A stretch of 64,000 nucleotides of DNA from Butyrivibrio proteoclasticus B316 (GTDB taxonomy: Bacteria > Bacillota > Clostridia > Lachnospirales > Lachnospiraceae): NCBI RefSeq assembly GCF_000145035.1, contig NC_014387.1, positions 1,000,276 through 1,064,275 on the forward strand, in the 5' to 3' direction. Made by a program: the position numbers and the translations under genes. Each line of letters opens with the position of its first letter. The stretch's first letter is position 1. Positions 24,136 to 33,770 of the stretch are shown in pieces. The notes under the pieces were generated by a model. The model searched no databases, had not been told where the DNA came from, and saw nothing but the letters and a program-made list of their open reading frames with translations.

Positions 24136-25341
24136 ATGAAAGCACGTTTAATATTAGAAGATGGAACAATATTCACTGGTAAGCATATAGGTTTTGATAA
24201 GGATGTTGTCAGCGAGATTGTTTTTAATACTTCAATGGCTGGTTATACAGAGGTTTTCACTGATCCGTCTTACGCGGGTCAGGCAGTTTGTATGACCTAT
24301 CCACTTATAGGAAACTATGGCGTATGCCTTGAAGATATGGAATCAGAGCGCCCCTGGGTTGATGCAATCATTGTCAGGGAATTATCCCATGTTGCATCTA
24401 ACTTCAGATGTGACATGACAATTCAGGAATTCATGAGTAAGTATGAGATTCCCGGAATTGAGGGAATTGATACAAGAGCTCTTGTAAGACACCTTCGCGA
24501 TAAGGGAACTATGAACGGATATCTTACAACAAACGATAACTTAACTTATGAGGATGTTGTAGATAAGCTTCATGCCTACACCACAGGAGATGTAGTCAGC
24601 AAGGTGTCCTGTAAGGAAAAGAAGTTCAGACAGGGCGTAACTGATATCGCTGAGAATGGCCCTCTGTCAGGCAGTGCCTCTTTTAACAAGGAAGACTACG
24701 AGGCTTGCCTTAATGGAGACCTCAGCAAAAGAGAGAAGAGACCGGCCATCGTCAAAGAGCTAAACGGCAAAGGACTTAAGGTTGCGCTTCTGGATCTTGG
24801 AGCCAAGAAGAATATAGCTGATTCACTTGTTGCAAGAGGATGTGATGTCACAATTTATCCATTCGACACAAGCGCTGAGGAAATCCTCAGGGATAAGCCC
24901 GACGGAATCATGCTCTCTAACGGCCCTGGAGATCCCAAGGACTGCAGAGGCGTGATTGCAGAGATCAAGAAGCTGTACGCTTCAGATGTACCTATTTTTG
25001 CAATATGCCTTGGTCATCAGCTCATGGCCCTTGCTACAGGTGCTGATACCTTTAAACTTAAGTACGGTCACAGAGGTGGAAACCACCCGGTAAAAGACCT
25101 TTCAAACGGCAGAGTTTATATCTCTTCACAGAATCATGGATATGTGGTTGACACAGATAGACTGGACAAAGCAGTAGCTGAGCCCGCTTTTATAAATGTA
25201 AACGACGGAACCAATGAGGGACTTTCTTACGTTGGTAAGAATATCTTCACTGTTCAGTTCCATCCGGAAGCATGTCCGGGACCACAGGACAGCAGTTATC
25301 TGTTTGATCGTTTTATTGGTATGATGTGCGCTCAAAAGTGA
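24136..25341 (+). CDS. carA: Carbamoyl-phosphate synthase small (glutaminase) subunit
   Basis: A 401-residue subunit that hydrolyses glutamine and passes ammonia to CarB for carbamoyl phosphate (pyrimidine and arginine synthesis). The N-terminal CPSase domain begins ARLILEDGTIFTGKHIG. The C-terminal class I glutaminase has LSNGPGDP, nucleophile Cys291 in AICLGHQLMALA, and the His/Glu pair in FHPEACPGP. I start at the ATG at 24136, which follows GGAGGAG closely. An upstream in-frame GTG at 24097 lies in the downstream flank of the hairpin and lacks a ribosome site. About 40 residues longer than the usual 360. carB follows after 142 bp. Confidence 0.95.
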   Translation: MKARLILEDGTIFTGKHIGFDKDVVSEIVFNTSMAGYTEVFTDPSYAGQAVCMTYPLIGNYGVCLEDMESERPWVDAIIVRELSHVASNFRCDMTIQEFMSKYEIPGIEGIDTRALVRHLRDKGTMNGYLTTNDNLTYEDVVDKLHAYTTGDVVSKVSCKEKKFRQGVTDIAENGPLSGSASFNKEDYEACLNGDLSKREKRPAIVKELNGKGLKVALLDLGAKKNIADSLVARGCDVTIYPFDTSAEEILRDKPDGIMLSNGPGDPKDCRGVIAEIKKLYASDVPIFAICLGHQLMALATGADTFKLKYGHRGGNHPVKDLSNGRVYISSQNHGYVVDTDRLDKAVAEPAFINVNDGTNEGLSYVGKNIFTVQFHPEACPGPQDSSYLFDRFIGMMCAQK

Positions 25342-25419
25342 GCCGTGCACGAAGAATGAACCATAATAAAATACATGCTGGTATGCATTTTTATGTTTTG
25401 TGATAAGTATACGGCGAAC

Positions 25420-25464
25420 GCCGCGACAACGAGGAACAGGCAAAGCGGTTCCTGGTTTGTCGGC
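25420..25464 (+). promoter_or_regulatory. Leader hairpin in front of carB
   Basis: GCCG-CGACAA-AGGAAC on the left pairs with GTTCCT-TTGTCG-GC on the right, around a loop of about ten bases. The hairpin ends 20 bases before the carB ATG (25484), next to the ribosome site. It lacks a T tract, so it is more likely to affect translation or RNA stability than termination. Function is unproven. Confidence 0.45.
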
Positions 25465-25483
25465 ATGGATAGAAAGGAAAGAT

Positions 25484-28400
25484 ATGCCCAAGAATAAAGA
25501 TGTTAAAAAGGTTCTCGTAATTGGTTCAGGACCTATAGTTATAGGACAGGCTGCGGAGTTTGATTATGCCGGAACTCAGGCCTGCAGATCTCTCAAGGAA
25601 GAGGGAATAGAGGTAGTTCTTGTGAACTCCAACCCTGCTACGATCATGACTGATAAGGATATTGCTGATGAGGTTTACATTGAGCCTCTTACAGTCAAGG
25701 TTTTAGAGCAGATCATAGAAAAAGAAAAACCTGATTCAATCCTTCCTACACTTGGAGGACAGGCAGGACTTAACCTTGGAATGGAGCTTGATGAATCAGG
25801 CTTCCTTAAATCACATGGTGTTAAGCTTCTTGGAACAACAGCTGAGACTATCAGAAAAGCTGAGGATCGTCAGGAATTCAAGGATACAATGGAGAAGATT
25901 GGCGAGCCATGTGCTGCGTCTTTGGTCGTTCACAATGTTGAAGACGGTATCTCTTTTGCCGGTAAGATTGGATATCCTGTAGTGCTCAGACCTGCATTTA
26001 CTCTTGGTGGATCAGGCGGCGGTATTGCCTACAACGCAGCCCAGTGCAGGGAAATCCTTGAGAATGGTCTTAGATTATCCCGTGCCAACGAGGTTCTGGT
26101 TGAGAGATGTATCGCAGGCTGGAAAGAGATCGAGTATGAGGTAATGCGTGACAGCCTTGGTAACTGCATTACAGTTTGTAATATGGAAAACATAGATCCT
26201 GTTGGTGTTCATACAGGAGATTCAATAGTTGTAGCACCTTCTCAGACACTTTCCGACAAGGAATATCAGATGCTCAGAAGTGCTGCCCTTAACATTATTG
26301 ATGAGCTCAAGATCACCGGTGGATGTAACGTTCAGTTCGCACTTCACCCAACAAGCTTTGAGTACTGCGTAATCGAGGTTAACCCAAGAGTTAGCCGCTC
26401 ATCAGCTCTTGCAAGTAAGGCAACAGGTTACCCTATTGCCAAGGTTGCAGCCAAGATTGCCCTTGGCTATACCCTTGATGAGATCAAAAATGCTATCACA
26501 GGTAAGACCTATGCAAGTTTTGAGCCTACACTTGATTACTGCGTAGTTAAGTTCCCAAGACTTCCGTTTGATAAGTTCATCACTGCCAAGAGAACTCTTA
26601 CAACACAGATGAAAGCAACCGGTGAGGTAATGAGTATCTGTACTAACTTTGAAGGTGCGATGATGAAGGCTATCCGTAGCCTTGAGCAGCACGTCGACTG
26701 CCTTACAAGCTATGACTTCTCTGATCTTGATGATGACGAACTCATCGATAGACTCAAAGTTGTTGATGACCAGAGAATCTGGGTTATCGCTGAAGCATTA
26801 AGACGCGGGATCAGCCACGAGGAAATTCATGATATCACTATGATCGATCTGTGGTTTATTGATAAGCTCCACACTTTGGTCAAGATGGAACTTAAGCTCC
26901 TTCGCTGTGGAGAAAAGAATACTGCTGGTAAAACAGGCACACTTGATGATGCCAAGAAGGTTATAAGCTTTGAGACTATGCTTGAAGCAAAGCGCCTTGA
27001 GTATCCTGACACGGTTATCAGCAGACTTACAAGATTCCCTGTCAGTGTGTTAAAAGAGCTTCGCGATTACTACAACATACATGCTAGCTTCAAGATTGTA
27101 GATACCTGCGCAGCTGAGTTTGCAGCTGAGACTCCTTACTACTATTCTGTTTACAACGGTCCTGATTCTGAGGATGAAGCTGCAATAAAGTCTGACTCCG
27201 ACAAGAAGAAAATTCTTGTTCTTGGTTCAGGACCTATCAGAATTGGACAGGGTATCGAATTTGACTATTGTTCAGTTCATGCAACCTGGGCATTTAAGAA
27301 TGAGGGTTACGAAACAATCATAATAAATAACAACCCTGAGACAGTAAGTACTGACTTTGATATTGCAGATAAGCTCTATTTTGAGCCACTTACTGCAGAG
27401 GATGTTGAGAATATAGTTCGCCTTGAAAAGCCCGATGGAGCAGTAGTTCAGTTTGGCGGCCAGACTGCGATCAAGCTCACTCAGGATCTTATGAAGATGG
27501 GCGTTAAGATTTATGGAACAGATGCCAAGGATGTTGACGCAGCTGAAGATAGAGAAATCTTCGATCAGATTCTCGAGGAGACACAGATAAAGCGTGCCCA
27601 GGGAGCTACAGTTTATACAGCAGAAGAAGCCAAGGAAGTTGCTAATAGACTTGGATATCCTGTACTTGTAAGACCTTCCTATGTTCTTGGCGGACAGGGT
27701 ATGCAGATAGCTCTTTCTGATGAAGAGATTGAAGAGTTCATGAATATCATCAACAGATATGCTCAGGATCATCCTATCCTTGTTGATAAGTATCTTCAGG
27801 GTGTAGAGACTGAGGTTGATGCGGTTTGTGATGGAGAAGATATAGTAATTCCCGGAATCATGGAGCATATCGAGAGATCAGGTATTCACTCAGGAGATTC
27901 AATTTCTGTTTATCCTGCACAGTCTCTTTCTGACAAGGTTAAAGAGACAATTGCAGAGTATACAAAGCGCCTTGCCAAGGCACTCCATGTAATTGGACTT
28001 ATCAATGTTCAGTTCATAGCAGTAGGAGATGAGGTTTATATTATCGAGGCCAACCCAAGATCCTCCCGTACTGTTCCATATATCAGTAAGGTAACAGGTA
28101 TTCCTATTGTTGATCTTGCAGCCCAGGTAATGATGGGCAAGAAGCTTAAGGACCTTGGTTACAAGCCGGGACTTCAGCCTGAGGCTGGATATGTTGCTAT
28201 CAAGATGCCGGTGTTCTCTTTTGAAAAAATCAGAGGTGCTGAGATCAGCCTTGGACCTGAGATGAAGAGTACAGGTGAGTGCCTTGGAATCAGTAAGAGT
28301 TTTGATGAAGCTCTGTATAAGGCCTTCCTTGGTGCAGGAGTTAAGCTTCCTAAGTACAAGCAGATGATCATCACTGTCAAGGATGCCGACAAGGGTGAAG

Positions 28401-28750
28401 TAATAGACATAGCAAGACGCTATAAGAAGCTTGGATATATTATCTATGCAACAAGATCAACAGCTGATACCCTTAATGAAAACGGTGTTTCAGCCAGAAA
28501 GATAAACCGTCTGAGCCAGGAATCTCCTACGGTTATAGACCTTATCCTGGGCCACAAGATCGATCTTGTAATTGATACACCAACCCAGGGACGTGACAAG
28601 ACAAGAGATGGATTCATTATTCGCAGAACTGCCATAGAGACAGGTGTTAATGTTATAACTGCACTTGATACAGCAAGAGCCCTTGTAACTAGCCTTGAGA
28701 GCGCAAGCTCAGAAGAAAAGCTCACACTTGTTGATATTGCTAAGCTGTAA
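25484..28750 (+). CDS. carB: Carbamoyl-phosphate synthase large subunit
   Basis: A 1088-residue subunit that makes carbamoyl phosphate from bicarbonate, ammonia and two ATP. Two homologous halves each have a pre-ATP-grasp strand (VLVIGSGPIVIGQAAEFDYAGTQA; ILVLGSGPIRIGQGIEFDYCSVHA) and an ATP-grasp domain (RPAFTLGGSGGGIAYN; RPSYVLGGQGMQIALS, each followed by an E-x-N-P-R motif). The C-terminal domain (about 950-1088) is MGS-like and binds UMP or other allosteric effectors in relatives. I start at the ATG at 25484 after AAAGGAAAG; an in-frame extension back to 25400 crosses the leader hairpin and has no homology. It forms an operon-like pair with carA and ends at a bidirectional terminator. Confidence 0.96.
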   Translation: MPKNKDVKKVLVIGSGPIVIGQAAEFDYAGTQACRSLKEEGIEVVLVNSNPATIMTDKDIADEVYIEPLTVKVLEQIIEKEKPDSILPTLGGQAGLNLGMELDESGFLKSHGVKLLGTTAETIRKAEDRQEFKDTMEKIGEPCAASLVVHNVEDGISFAGKIGYPVVLRPAFTLGGSGGGIAYNAAQCREILENGLRLSRANEVLVERCIAGWKEIEYEVMRDSLGNCITVCNMENIDPVGVHTGDSIVVAPSQTLSDKEYQMLRSAALNIIDELKITGGCNVQFALHPTSFEYCVIEVNPRVSRSSALASKATGYPIAKVAAKIALGYTLDEIKNAITGKTYASFEPTLDYCVVKFPRLPFDKFITAKRTLTTQMKATGEVMSICTNFEGAMMKAIRSLEQHVDCLTSYDFSDLDDDELIDRLKVVDDQRIWVIAEALRRGISHEEIHDITMIDLWFIDKLHTLVKMELKLLRCGEKNTAGKTGTLDDAKKVISFETMLEAKRLEYPDTVISRLTRFPVSVLKELRDYYNIHASFKIVDTCAAEFAAETPYYYSVYNGPDSEDEAAIKSDSDKKKILVLGSGPIRIGQGIEFDYCSVHATWAFKNEGYETIIINNNPETVSTDFDIADKLYFEPLTAEDVENIVRLEKPDGAVVQFGGQTAIKLTQDLMKMGVKIYGTDAKDVDAAEDREIFDQILEETQIKRAQGATVYTAEEAKEVANRLGYPVLVRPSYVLGGQGMQIALSDEEIEEFMNIINRYAQDHPILVDKYLQGVETEVDAVCDGEDIVIPGIMEHIERSGIHSGDSISVYPAQSLSDKVKETIAEYTKRLAKALHVIGLINVQFIAVGDEVYIIEANPRSSRTVPYISKVTGIPIVDLAAQVMMGKKLKDLGYKPGLQPEAGYVAIKMPVFSFEKIRGAEISLGPEMKSTGECLGISKSFDEALYKAFLGAGVKLPKYKQMIITVKDADKGEVIDIARRYKKLGYIIYATRSTADTLNENGVSARKINRLSQESPTVIDLILGHKIDLVIDTPTQGRDKTRDGFIIRRTAIETGVNVITALDTARALVTSLESASSEEKLTLVDIAKL

Positions 28751-28792
28751 AGAAGAAATACTCATGCTTGTGGATATAGCAGGCTATAAAAA

Positions 28793-28821
28793 ACGAGCCA
28801 AAGCATTTTGCTTTGGCTCGT
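28793..28821. terminator. Bidirectional terminator between carB and the secreted protein gene
   Basis: ACGAGCCAAAGCA / TGCTTTGGCTCGT forms a perfect 13-bp stem with a TTT loop. AAAAAA on its left supplies the U tract for the leftward gene at 28866. The rightward side has a weak tail (AATCATATT). Confidence 0.88.
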
Positions 28822-28865
28822 AATCATATTAATAGATTATTTTCTGGAACACGCTGGTTCTCGCA

Positions 28866-29321
28866 TTAGTTAGCTTTTTGTTCCTGGAACTCTTTTATTG
28901 CTTTAAGAGCTTCTTCATCAGTCAGATGTTTGCATTTATAGATGACTCCATCTGCTGTCTCGAGGTAAGAAATTCCATCTTTTTCATAGCTGATAAGCTC
29001 AAATCCTTCTGTGATAATGATTTTATCAACCAGGCCATGTTCTTTGGTATAAACATTCTGTTTGGTGTAGGTTGAATATCCTTCTGAAAAGCCATCATTA
29101 AAGAAAATCAAATTTGAATCTTTTTTCTCATAAAGAGCGATCATAAGATCACTGGAGTTTTCATTTTCATTTGTACCTTTAAGTGCGTCTACAAAGGTAG
29201 CTTCTTTCAGGTACGAGGTTGTTCTGTCAGCAGCCTTGGCGCTTACAGTAAACATGCCTCCTGCAAGAAATAGCATAAGCCCCCACAGAATGAGAGTGGA
29301 ACTCATAATACGTTTCTTCAT
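28866..29321 (-). CDS. Small secreted protein of unknown function
   Basis: A 151-residue protein with a Sec signal peptide: KKR at the start, a hydrophobic core (about 8-25), and an AKA-A cleavage site near residue 30. The mature part is about 120 residues, with several beta-strand-like segments (SDLMIALYEKKDSNLIFFND, GISYLETADGVIYKCKH) and a helical Lys/Glu-rich tail. It has one cysteine, so no internal disulfide. I recognise no domain. GGAGG eight bases before the ATG at 29321 decides the start over an upstream ATG at 29336. It runs opposite to the surrounding genes and shares the terminator at 28793. Confidence 0.75.
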   Translation of the reverse strand: MKKRIMSSTLILWGLMLFLAGGMFTVSAKAADRTTSYLKEATFVDALKGTNENENSSDLMIALYEKKDSNLIFFNDGFSEGYSTYTKQNVYTKEHGLVDKIIITEGFELISYEKDGISYLETADGVIYKCKHLTDEEALKAIKEFQEQKAN

Positions 29322-29336
29322 ATTTTTTTCCTCCAT

Positions 29337-29721
29337 TTCGTTAGCCCGGTAGTTACAGTTATATACGAGGAACTTGCATATAGTGGCAGCGACTTGTAAA
29401 TGCTTGGTAAATGCTTGATCAGAAGATATAGAAGCTTTTTACATAATACCTAGCATTATTACGACTACTCGTTATCTACATATCATCATTATATCCTAGC
29501 AGTTTTCTGAAAGCAACTTGGTTGTGGCAAGCTATTTTGCAAAGAAGCCATTATAAAGGCTTTTCGGGTAAAGAAAAAAATTGTCCTTTAAAGAGATTTT
29601 TACCCGAAATCATCATTCACCCCGCTGCCCCTGCCGAGAAAGAATTAATTAAATTATTAGAAATAGTAAATAAAAAAGCACTCTCTAATTGATATAATAA
29701 AGTGTAATTGTATGCGGTTTA
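29337..29721. other. Regulatory intergenic region with paired TTTCGGGTAAA motifs
   Basis: This 385-bp gap separates the leftward secreted-protein gene from the rightward kinase gene. It contains no reading frame of note. It holds TTTTCGGGTAAA (29561-29572) and, inverted, TTTACCCGAAA (29599-29609), centres 37 bp apart. A -10-like TATAAT lies at 29693-29698 in front of the kinase. The same CGGGTAAA motif pair recurs in front of the lipoprotein gene at 33771. Confidence 0.55.
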
Positions 29722-32700
29722 ATGTCTTTTCACGATGGGAAACAGAAGATGCTAGGTATAGAAAAATATAAAAAATCCACAGTGGCAATTGTTTCAATAA
29801 TAGGAATTATCAGCCTTGTCTTCTTGGGAGTTGCATGTTGTCATGCTTCTCTTTATGGTGAAAAGATGACAATTGCTTCTGATTCAGTAATAATCTTCAC
29901 ATTCTCAATTCTGCCATTTTTACTTATTGGCGGGCTTTATGGATATCTTATATCATCTATTGTATTCTCGATAGCCTTTGTATGCTCGCTTGTCTACAAT
30001 ATGGATAATGCATACAAGATGGCTATTTATCTTGTTCCAATGCTGTGTTTTTCCTTCTTTGGGCAATATCTGTGGTTTCGGACTGTTAAAAAAACAATCC
30101 TAAGCGCCTTTTTTACTCTGGTGCTTACTGCCTTAGTAGAACTACTCTGCATTTCTCTGGTTGCGCAAAATTCCTATGCTCCGGGGCAGCTTATGAATCT
30201 TTGGAAATATCTTCTTAGAGAAGTGATCGTAATATTTGGAACTGCATTCTTTTTCTATTTATACTATTCCAAGACGAGGGATTTCTGGAAATACCCATTC
30301 CCCGTGGGAGTAGCATATACAGGCTACTATCAAGAGGAAGAGGTTAGAAAGCAGCTTAGAAAAACCAAAGTCAGCTATAAGATAACCGCAATAATCATAG
30401 CAGTAGAAGTGCTGCTGGGCATATTTGTGGCATTTTTCATGGTAGCTCTTTTCCCTGACATCAAAGAAATGTTCGCCCAGGGCATGAATAGAGCGCCAAT
30501 TCTGTCTTCTGACGAAGCGAAAGATATGGTTCAGCATATTGAGAATATGAATTTTACGCTTGATGCTACGGCTATCAGCTATGACCTCAAGATGCTACTT
30601 TTGATGTTGTGTTCCGGAGTACCTATGGCGGGGATTGCAAACTTTTACACCAAGACAGCCATCGGAGCACCTCTTGGCAATATGTCTGATTTCATGCGGG
30701 AATACGCAGAGTCTGATGATAAGAAAAAAATCGAAGTAGGGCGCAGGATCGAAGAAATACCTGTAAAGTCTCACGACGAGATCAGAGTCATGTATGAGTC
30801 GATAAAAGCCACTGTTTACGCCATTGAGAACTATATCACAAGGATCAATGAAGAATATGAAATTGAAAAAGAGCTTGAAGTTGCAAGAGAAGCTTCTGAG
30901 GCTAAATCAGCATTTCTCTCAAATATGTCCCATGAGATCAGGACGCCTATAAATGCCGTGCTGGGTCTTAATGAGATGATCGTCAGAGAAAGCGAGGATC
31001 CTCAGATACTTGAGTATGCAAACAGTGTCAAGAGTGCAGGCAATTCTCTTCTTGGAATTGTTAATGATATTCTTGATTTTTCCAAGATTGAAGCCGGCAA
31101 GATGGATATTTTACCCGTGGAATATCACTTGAGCTCAACTATAAATGACCTTGTGAACCTCATAGCTGTCAAGGCAGAAGATAAGCATCTCGAACTTAAA
31201 TTCAATATCGATAAAACCCTGCCAACGCAGCTTATTGGCGATGAAATTAGAATAAAGCAGTGCGTGACTAACATTCTGACAAATGCTGTTAAATATACGG
31301 AAAAAGGTAGTGTGTCCCTGAATATTTCTTACCGAAAGGATGGCGAAGACAGTATTTATCTGAGATTTCAGGTGATAGACACAGGAATAGGAATTAAAGA
31401 AGAAGATCTTGAAAAACTCTACTCCCCATTTGAGAGAATTGAGGAAACACGCAACCGCTCAATCGAAGGTACAGGCCTTGGAATGAGTATTGTTAAAAAC
31501 CTGCTCGCCCTTATGGGAAGCAGGCTTGAAGTTAAAAGCGTATACGGAGAAGGCTCAGACTTTTCTTTTGAAGTAAAACAGCAGGTGTCATCCTGGGAAG
31601 AACTTGGAGACTTTAGAGAAAGATACAGAGAGTACCTTGGAAATGTACAGAAATACCATGAAAGCTTCGTTGCCCCGGATGCACATATTCTGGTTGTTGA
31701 CGATACGCCGATTAATCTTACAGTTGTAAAGGGCCTCCTTAAGGCAACGAGAATACATGTTGACACTGCAGAAAGTGGGATGGAGACACTTGAACTTGTC
31801 AGGAAAAAGAAATATGACGCAATTTTATTAGATCACAGAATGCCTGAAATGGACGGAATTCAAACTCTAGAAGCTCTTAAGAAAATGAAGGATAACCTGT
31901 CGATCGACGCTCCGCTTATAGCGCTTACTGCCAATGCAGGAGCCGGCGCAAGAGAGGAGTATGTAGCAGCAGGTTTTAACGATTATCTGTCCAAACCTGT
32001 TAACAGCGAGGCCTTGGAGAGTATGTTAAAAGAGTATCTTCCTAAGGACAAGGTGCGTGAATGTAATAGCACTTACGAGGAAAATGAGAGCGCTGGCAAA
32101 GCTGCAAAATACAATGTGAGCGAATTTAATGGTGATGATGATCAGGCAGGCAACAATACAGGAATAATAGATACAGAGGACAACTCAGATATATATGATG
32201 TCCTCTATAGACTCCAGGGCATAGATTTAACAGAAGCTGAGAAAAACTGCGGAAGCCTTGAAACTCTCAAAGAGGTGGTAAAAGAATTCCTTACAACCAT
32301 TGATACCAAGGCTGATAGCATAGAGAAGTTCGCTTCCGAAAAAGACTATAGAAATTACACTATTCTGGTTCATGCTCTTAAGAGTTCTGCAAGACTAATT
32401 GGCGCAACTGAACTGTCCCAGATGGCAGCACACCTTGAAGAGTGCGGAAACAACGAAGATGAAGAGCAGATCCGGGAAAAGACACCTCAGCTACTGGAAC
32501 TTTTCAGAAGCTATAATGAGAAGCTTTCTGCAATTGTTCCGGATGCTTCTGAGGATGATCTTCCTGAAATAGAGGAAAAAGACCTAAAAAATGCGTTTAG
32601 AGATATGAGAGAGTTATTGGAAGCCTATGATTTTGATACAGCAGATGGAATTATGGATATGCTTGCAGGTTATAGGATTCCAGACAGTTATAAGGATAAA

Positions 32701-32769
32701 TTTGATGAAGTCAAAAAGCTGATGTCAGCAGTGGACAGGGATGCACTTATAGTGCTTCTGGAGGAATGA
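29722..32769 (+). CDS. Hybrid sensor histidine kinase (TM-HisKA-HATPase-REC-Hpt)
   Basis: A 1015-residue phosphorelay kinase. About six N-terminal helices (residues 15-190) form a membrane sensor. Two further helices (about 218-310) lead to a HAMP-like linker and a coiled coil. HisKA has SNMSHEIRTPINAVLG with His404. The HATPase domain (about 470-630) has NAVKYTEKG, DTGIGI and GTGLGMSIV. The receiver (about 650-775) has VVDDTPINLTVVKGLL and Asp704 in LLDHRMPEMDG. A C-terminal Hpt domain has His884 in LVHALKSSARLIGA. A second copy of this gene and its partner lies at 49170. The stop and the next ATG are one base apart. The ATG at 29749 (M10), with GATGGGAA upstream, is an alternative start. 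Confidence 0.93.
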   Translation: MSFHDGKQKMLGIEKYKKSTVAIVSIIGIISLVFLGVACCHASLYGEKMTIASDSVIIFTFSILPFLLIGGLYGYLISSIVFSIAFVCSLVYNMDNAYKMAIYLVPMLCFSFFGQYLWFRTVKKTILSAFFTLVLTALVELLCISLVAQNSYAPGQLMNLWKYLLREVIVIFGTAFFFYLYYSKTRDFWKYPFPVGVAYTGYYQEEEVRKQLRKTKVSYKITAIIIAVEVLLGIFVAFFMVALFPDIKEMFAQGMNRAPILSSDEAKDMVQHIENMNFTLDATAISYDLKMLLLMLCSGVPMAGIANFYTKTAIGAPLGNMSDFMREYAESDDKKKIEVGRRIEEIPVKSHDEIRVMYESIKATVYAIENYITRINEEYEIEKELEVAREASEAKSAFLSNMSHEIRTPINAVLGLNEMIVRESEDPQILEYANSVKSAGNSLLGIVNDILDFSKIEAGKMDILPVEYHLSSTINDLVNLIAVKAEDKHLELKFNIDKTLPTQLIGDEIRIKQCVTNILTNAVKYTEKGSVSLNISYRKDGEDSIYLRFQVIDTGIGIKEEDLEKLYSPFERIEETRNRSIEGTGLGMSIVKNLLALMGSRLEVKSVYGEGSDFSFEVKQQVSSWEELGDFRERYREYLGNVQKYHESFVAPDAHILVVDDTPINLTVVKGLLKATRIHVDTAESGMETLELVRKKKYDAILLDHRMPEMDGIQTLEALKKMKDNLSIDAPLIALTANAGAGAREEYVAAGFNDYLSKPVNSEALESMLKEYLPKDKVRECNSTYEENESAGKAAKYNVSEFNGDDDQAGNNTGIIDTEDNSDIYDVLYRLQGIDLTEAEKNCGSLETLKEVVKEFLTTIDTKADSIEKFASEKDYRNYTILVHALKSSARLIGATELSQMAAHLEECGNNEDEEQIREKTPQLLELFRSYNEKLSAIVPDASEDDLPEIEEKDLKNAFRDMRELLEAYDFDTADGIMDMLAGYRIPDSYKDKFDEVKKLMSAVDRDALIVLLEE

Positions 32770-32770
32770 G

Positions 32771-33544
32771 ATGGAAAAAAGAGTACTCTTAATAGGAAGT
32801 GGCAAGAGCTTCATGGTAAGTTCCATAGCAAAAGAACTTAAAGAAGAGGGCTTTGGAGTAGTGCAGGCTCTGCCTGACGTCACAGAAATTGAACATCTTG
32901 AAGACAAGCCCAATGTTTATCTTATCTATGTGGATGATCTGGATGAGATGATGGAATTTCTCGTATATCTGCGCGATAAGAGCATTGAGCGTGATCTTTC
33001 CATAAGTGTCATAGGTTCACCGGATGAAATAGAGAAAATCTACGGCATTATTAGTAAAGATAAGATATCACTTGTATTTGAGCGCCCTGTCAATGTTAAA
33101 GAGCTCGCAAGGCAGATGAACAAGGTGGTTGAAAATGAAGATGCCCGAAATCAGAAAAAGAGAATTCTGGTCGTGGATGATGATGGTACAATGCTCAGAA
33201 CAATAAAGAGCTGGCTATCTGAGAAATATCAGGTATTTATGGTCAATTCCGGAATGACAGCTATTACTTTTCTTGCCAAAAACAAGGTAGACTTAATTCT
33301 CCTTGACTATGAGATGCCTGTAACTCCTGGACCTAAGGTACTTGAGATGCTCAGAAGTGAGTCTTTTACAAGTGACATTCCGGTGATGTTTCTGACTGTC
33401 AAGGGTGACAAGGAAAGCGTCATGCAGGTTCTGGCTCTAAAACCTGAGAAATATCTTTTAAAAACCATGCCACCAGCTGAACTCGTAGCAAATATTGATG
33501 AGTTCTTTGAAAACCAGAAGATTAAATCTATGCAGCTGCAGTGA
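32771..33544 (+). CDS. Two-receiver response regulator without output domain
   Basis: A 257-residue protein in two parts. Residues 1-125 look like a degenerate receiver: VLLIGSGKSFMVSSIAKEL replaces the acidic pocket with G-S-G. Residues 132-257 are a full receiver with acidic pair ILVVDDDG, phospho-acceptor Asp179 in LILLDYEMP, a threonine in FLTVKGDKESV, and the lysine of EKYLLKTM. There is no DNA-binding, enzyme or methyltransferase domain, so it probably passes or sinks phosphate, or signals by protein contact. It starts one base after the kinase stop, so the two are coupled. The partner pair at 49170/52268 has the same layout, and its regulator is the same length. Confidence 0.9.
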   Translation: MEKRVLLIGSGKSFMVSSIAKELKEEGFGVVQALPDVTEIEHLEDKPNVYLIYVDDLDEMMEFLVYLRDKSIERDLSISVIGSPDEIEKIYGIISKDKISLVFERPVNVKELARQMNKVVENEDARNQKKRILVVDDDGTMLRTIKSWLSEKYQVFMVNSGMTAITFLAKNKVDLILLDYEMPVTPGPKVLEMLRSESFTSDIPVMFLTVKGDKESVMQVLALKPEKYLLKTMPPAELVANIDEFFENQKIKSMQLQ

Positions 33545-33556
33545 ATTGAGAATGTG

Positions 33557-33601
33557 GATTGCCCGAATATTGGATTTAAATCCTTTTCGGGCAATCATTT
33601 T
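33557..33601 (+). terminator. Terminator after the two-receiver gene
   Basis: GATTGCCCGAA / TTCGGGCAATC forms an 11-bp stem. The loop itself contains the palindrome GGATTTAAATCC. The tail ATTTTATG is T-rich. Confidence 0.75.
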
Positions 33602-33623
33602 ATGTGTAATTTTTTGAGTGGTC

Positions 33624-33660
33624 TACCCGAAAAAATAATAAACTGTGTTTTTCGGGTAAA
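33624..33660. promoter_or_regulatory. Paired CGGGTA motifs upstream of the lipoprotein gene
   Basis: TACCCGAAAAAA (33624-33635) and TTTTTCGGGTAAA (33648-33660) are inverted copies of the motif seen at 29561-29609. The right copy ends nine bases before a -35-like TTGTCA (33669-33674), which pairs with TATCAT (33693-33698, 18-base spacer). That position suits an activator site. Confidence 0.45.
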
Positions 33661-33770
33661 CAGTATAGTTGTCAATCATGGAGCAATTCGAGTATCATAT
33701 AAATGTAAAAGCACCTGAATGAAATACCAGAAATCCGCGTTTGCTGCGGAGTGAGATCTAGAGGGGAATT

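Noticed and set aside
27272..27868. 198-residue antisense frame over carB
   Set aside because: Shadow of carB codon bias; no ribosome site or recognisable domain.
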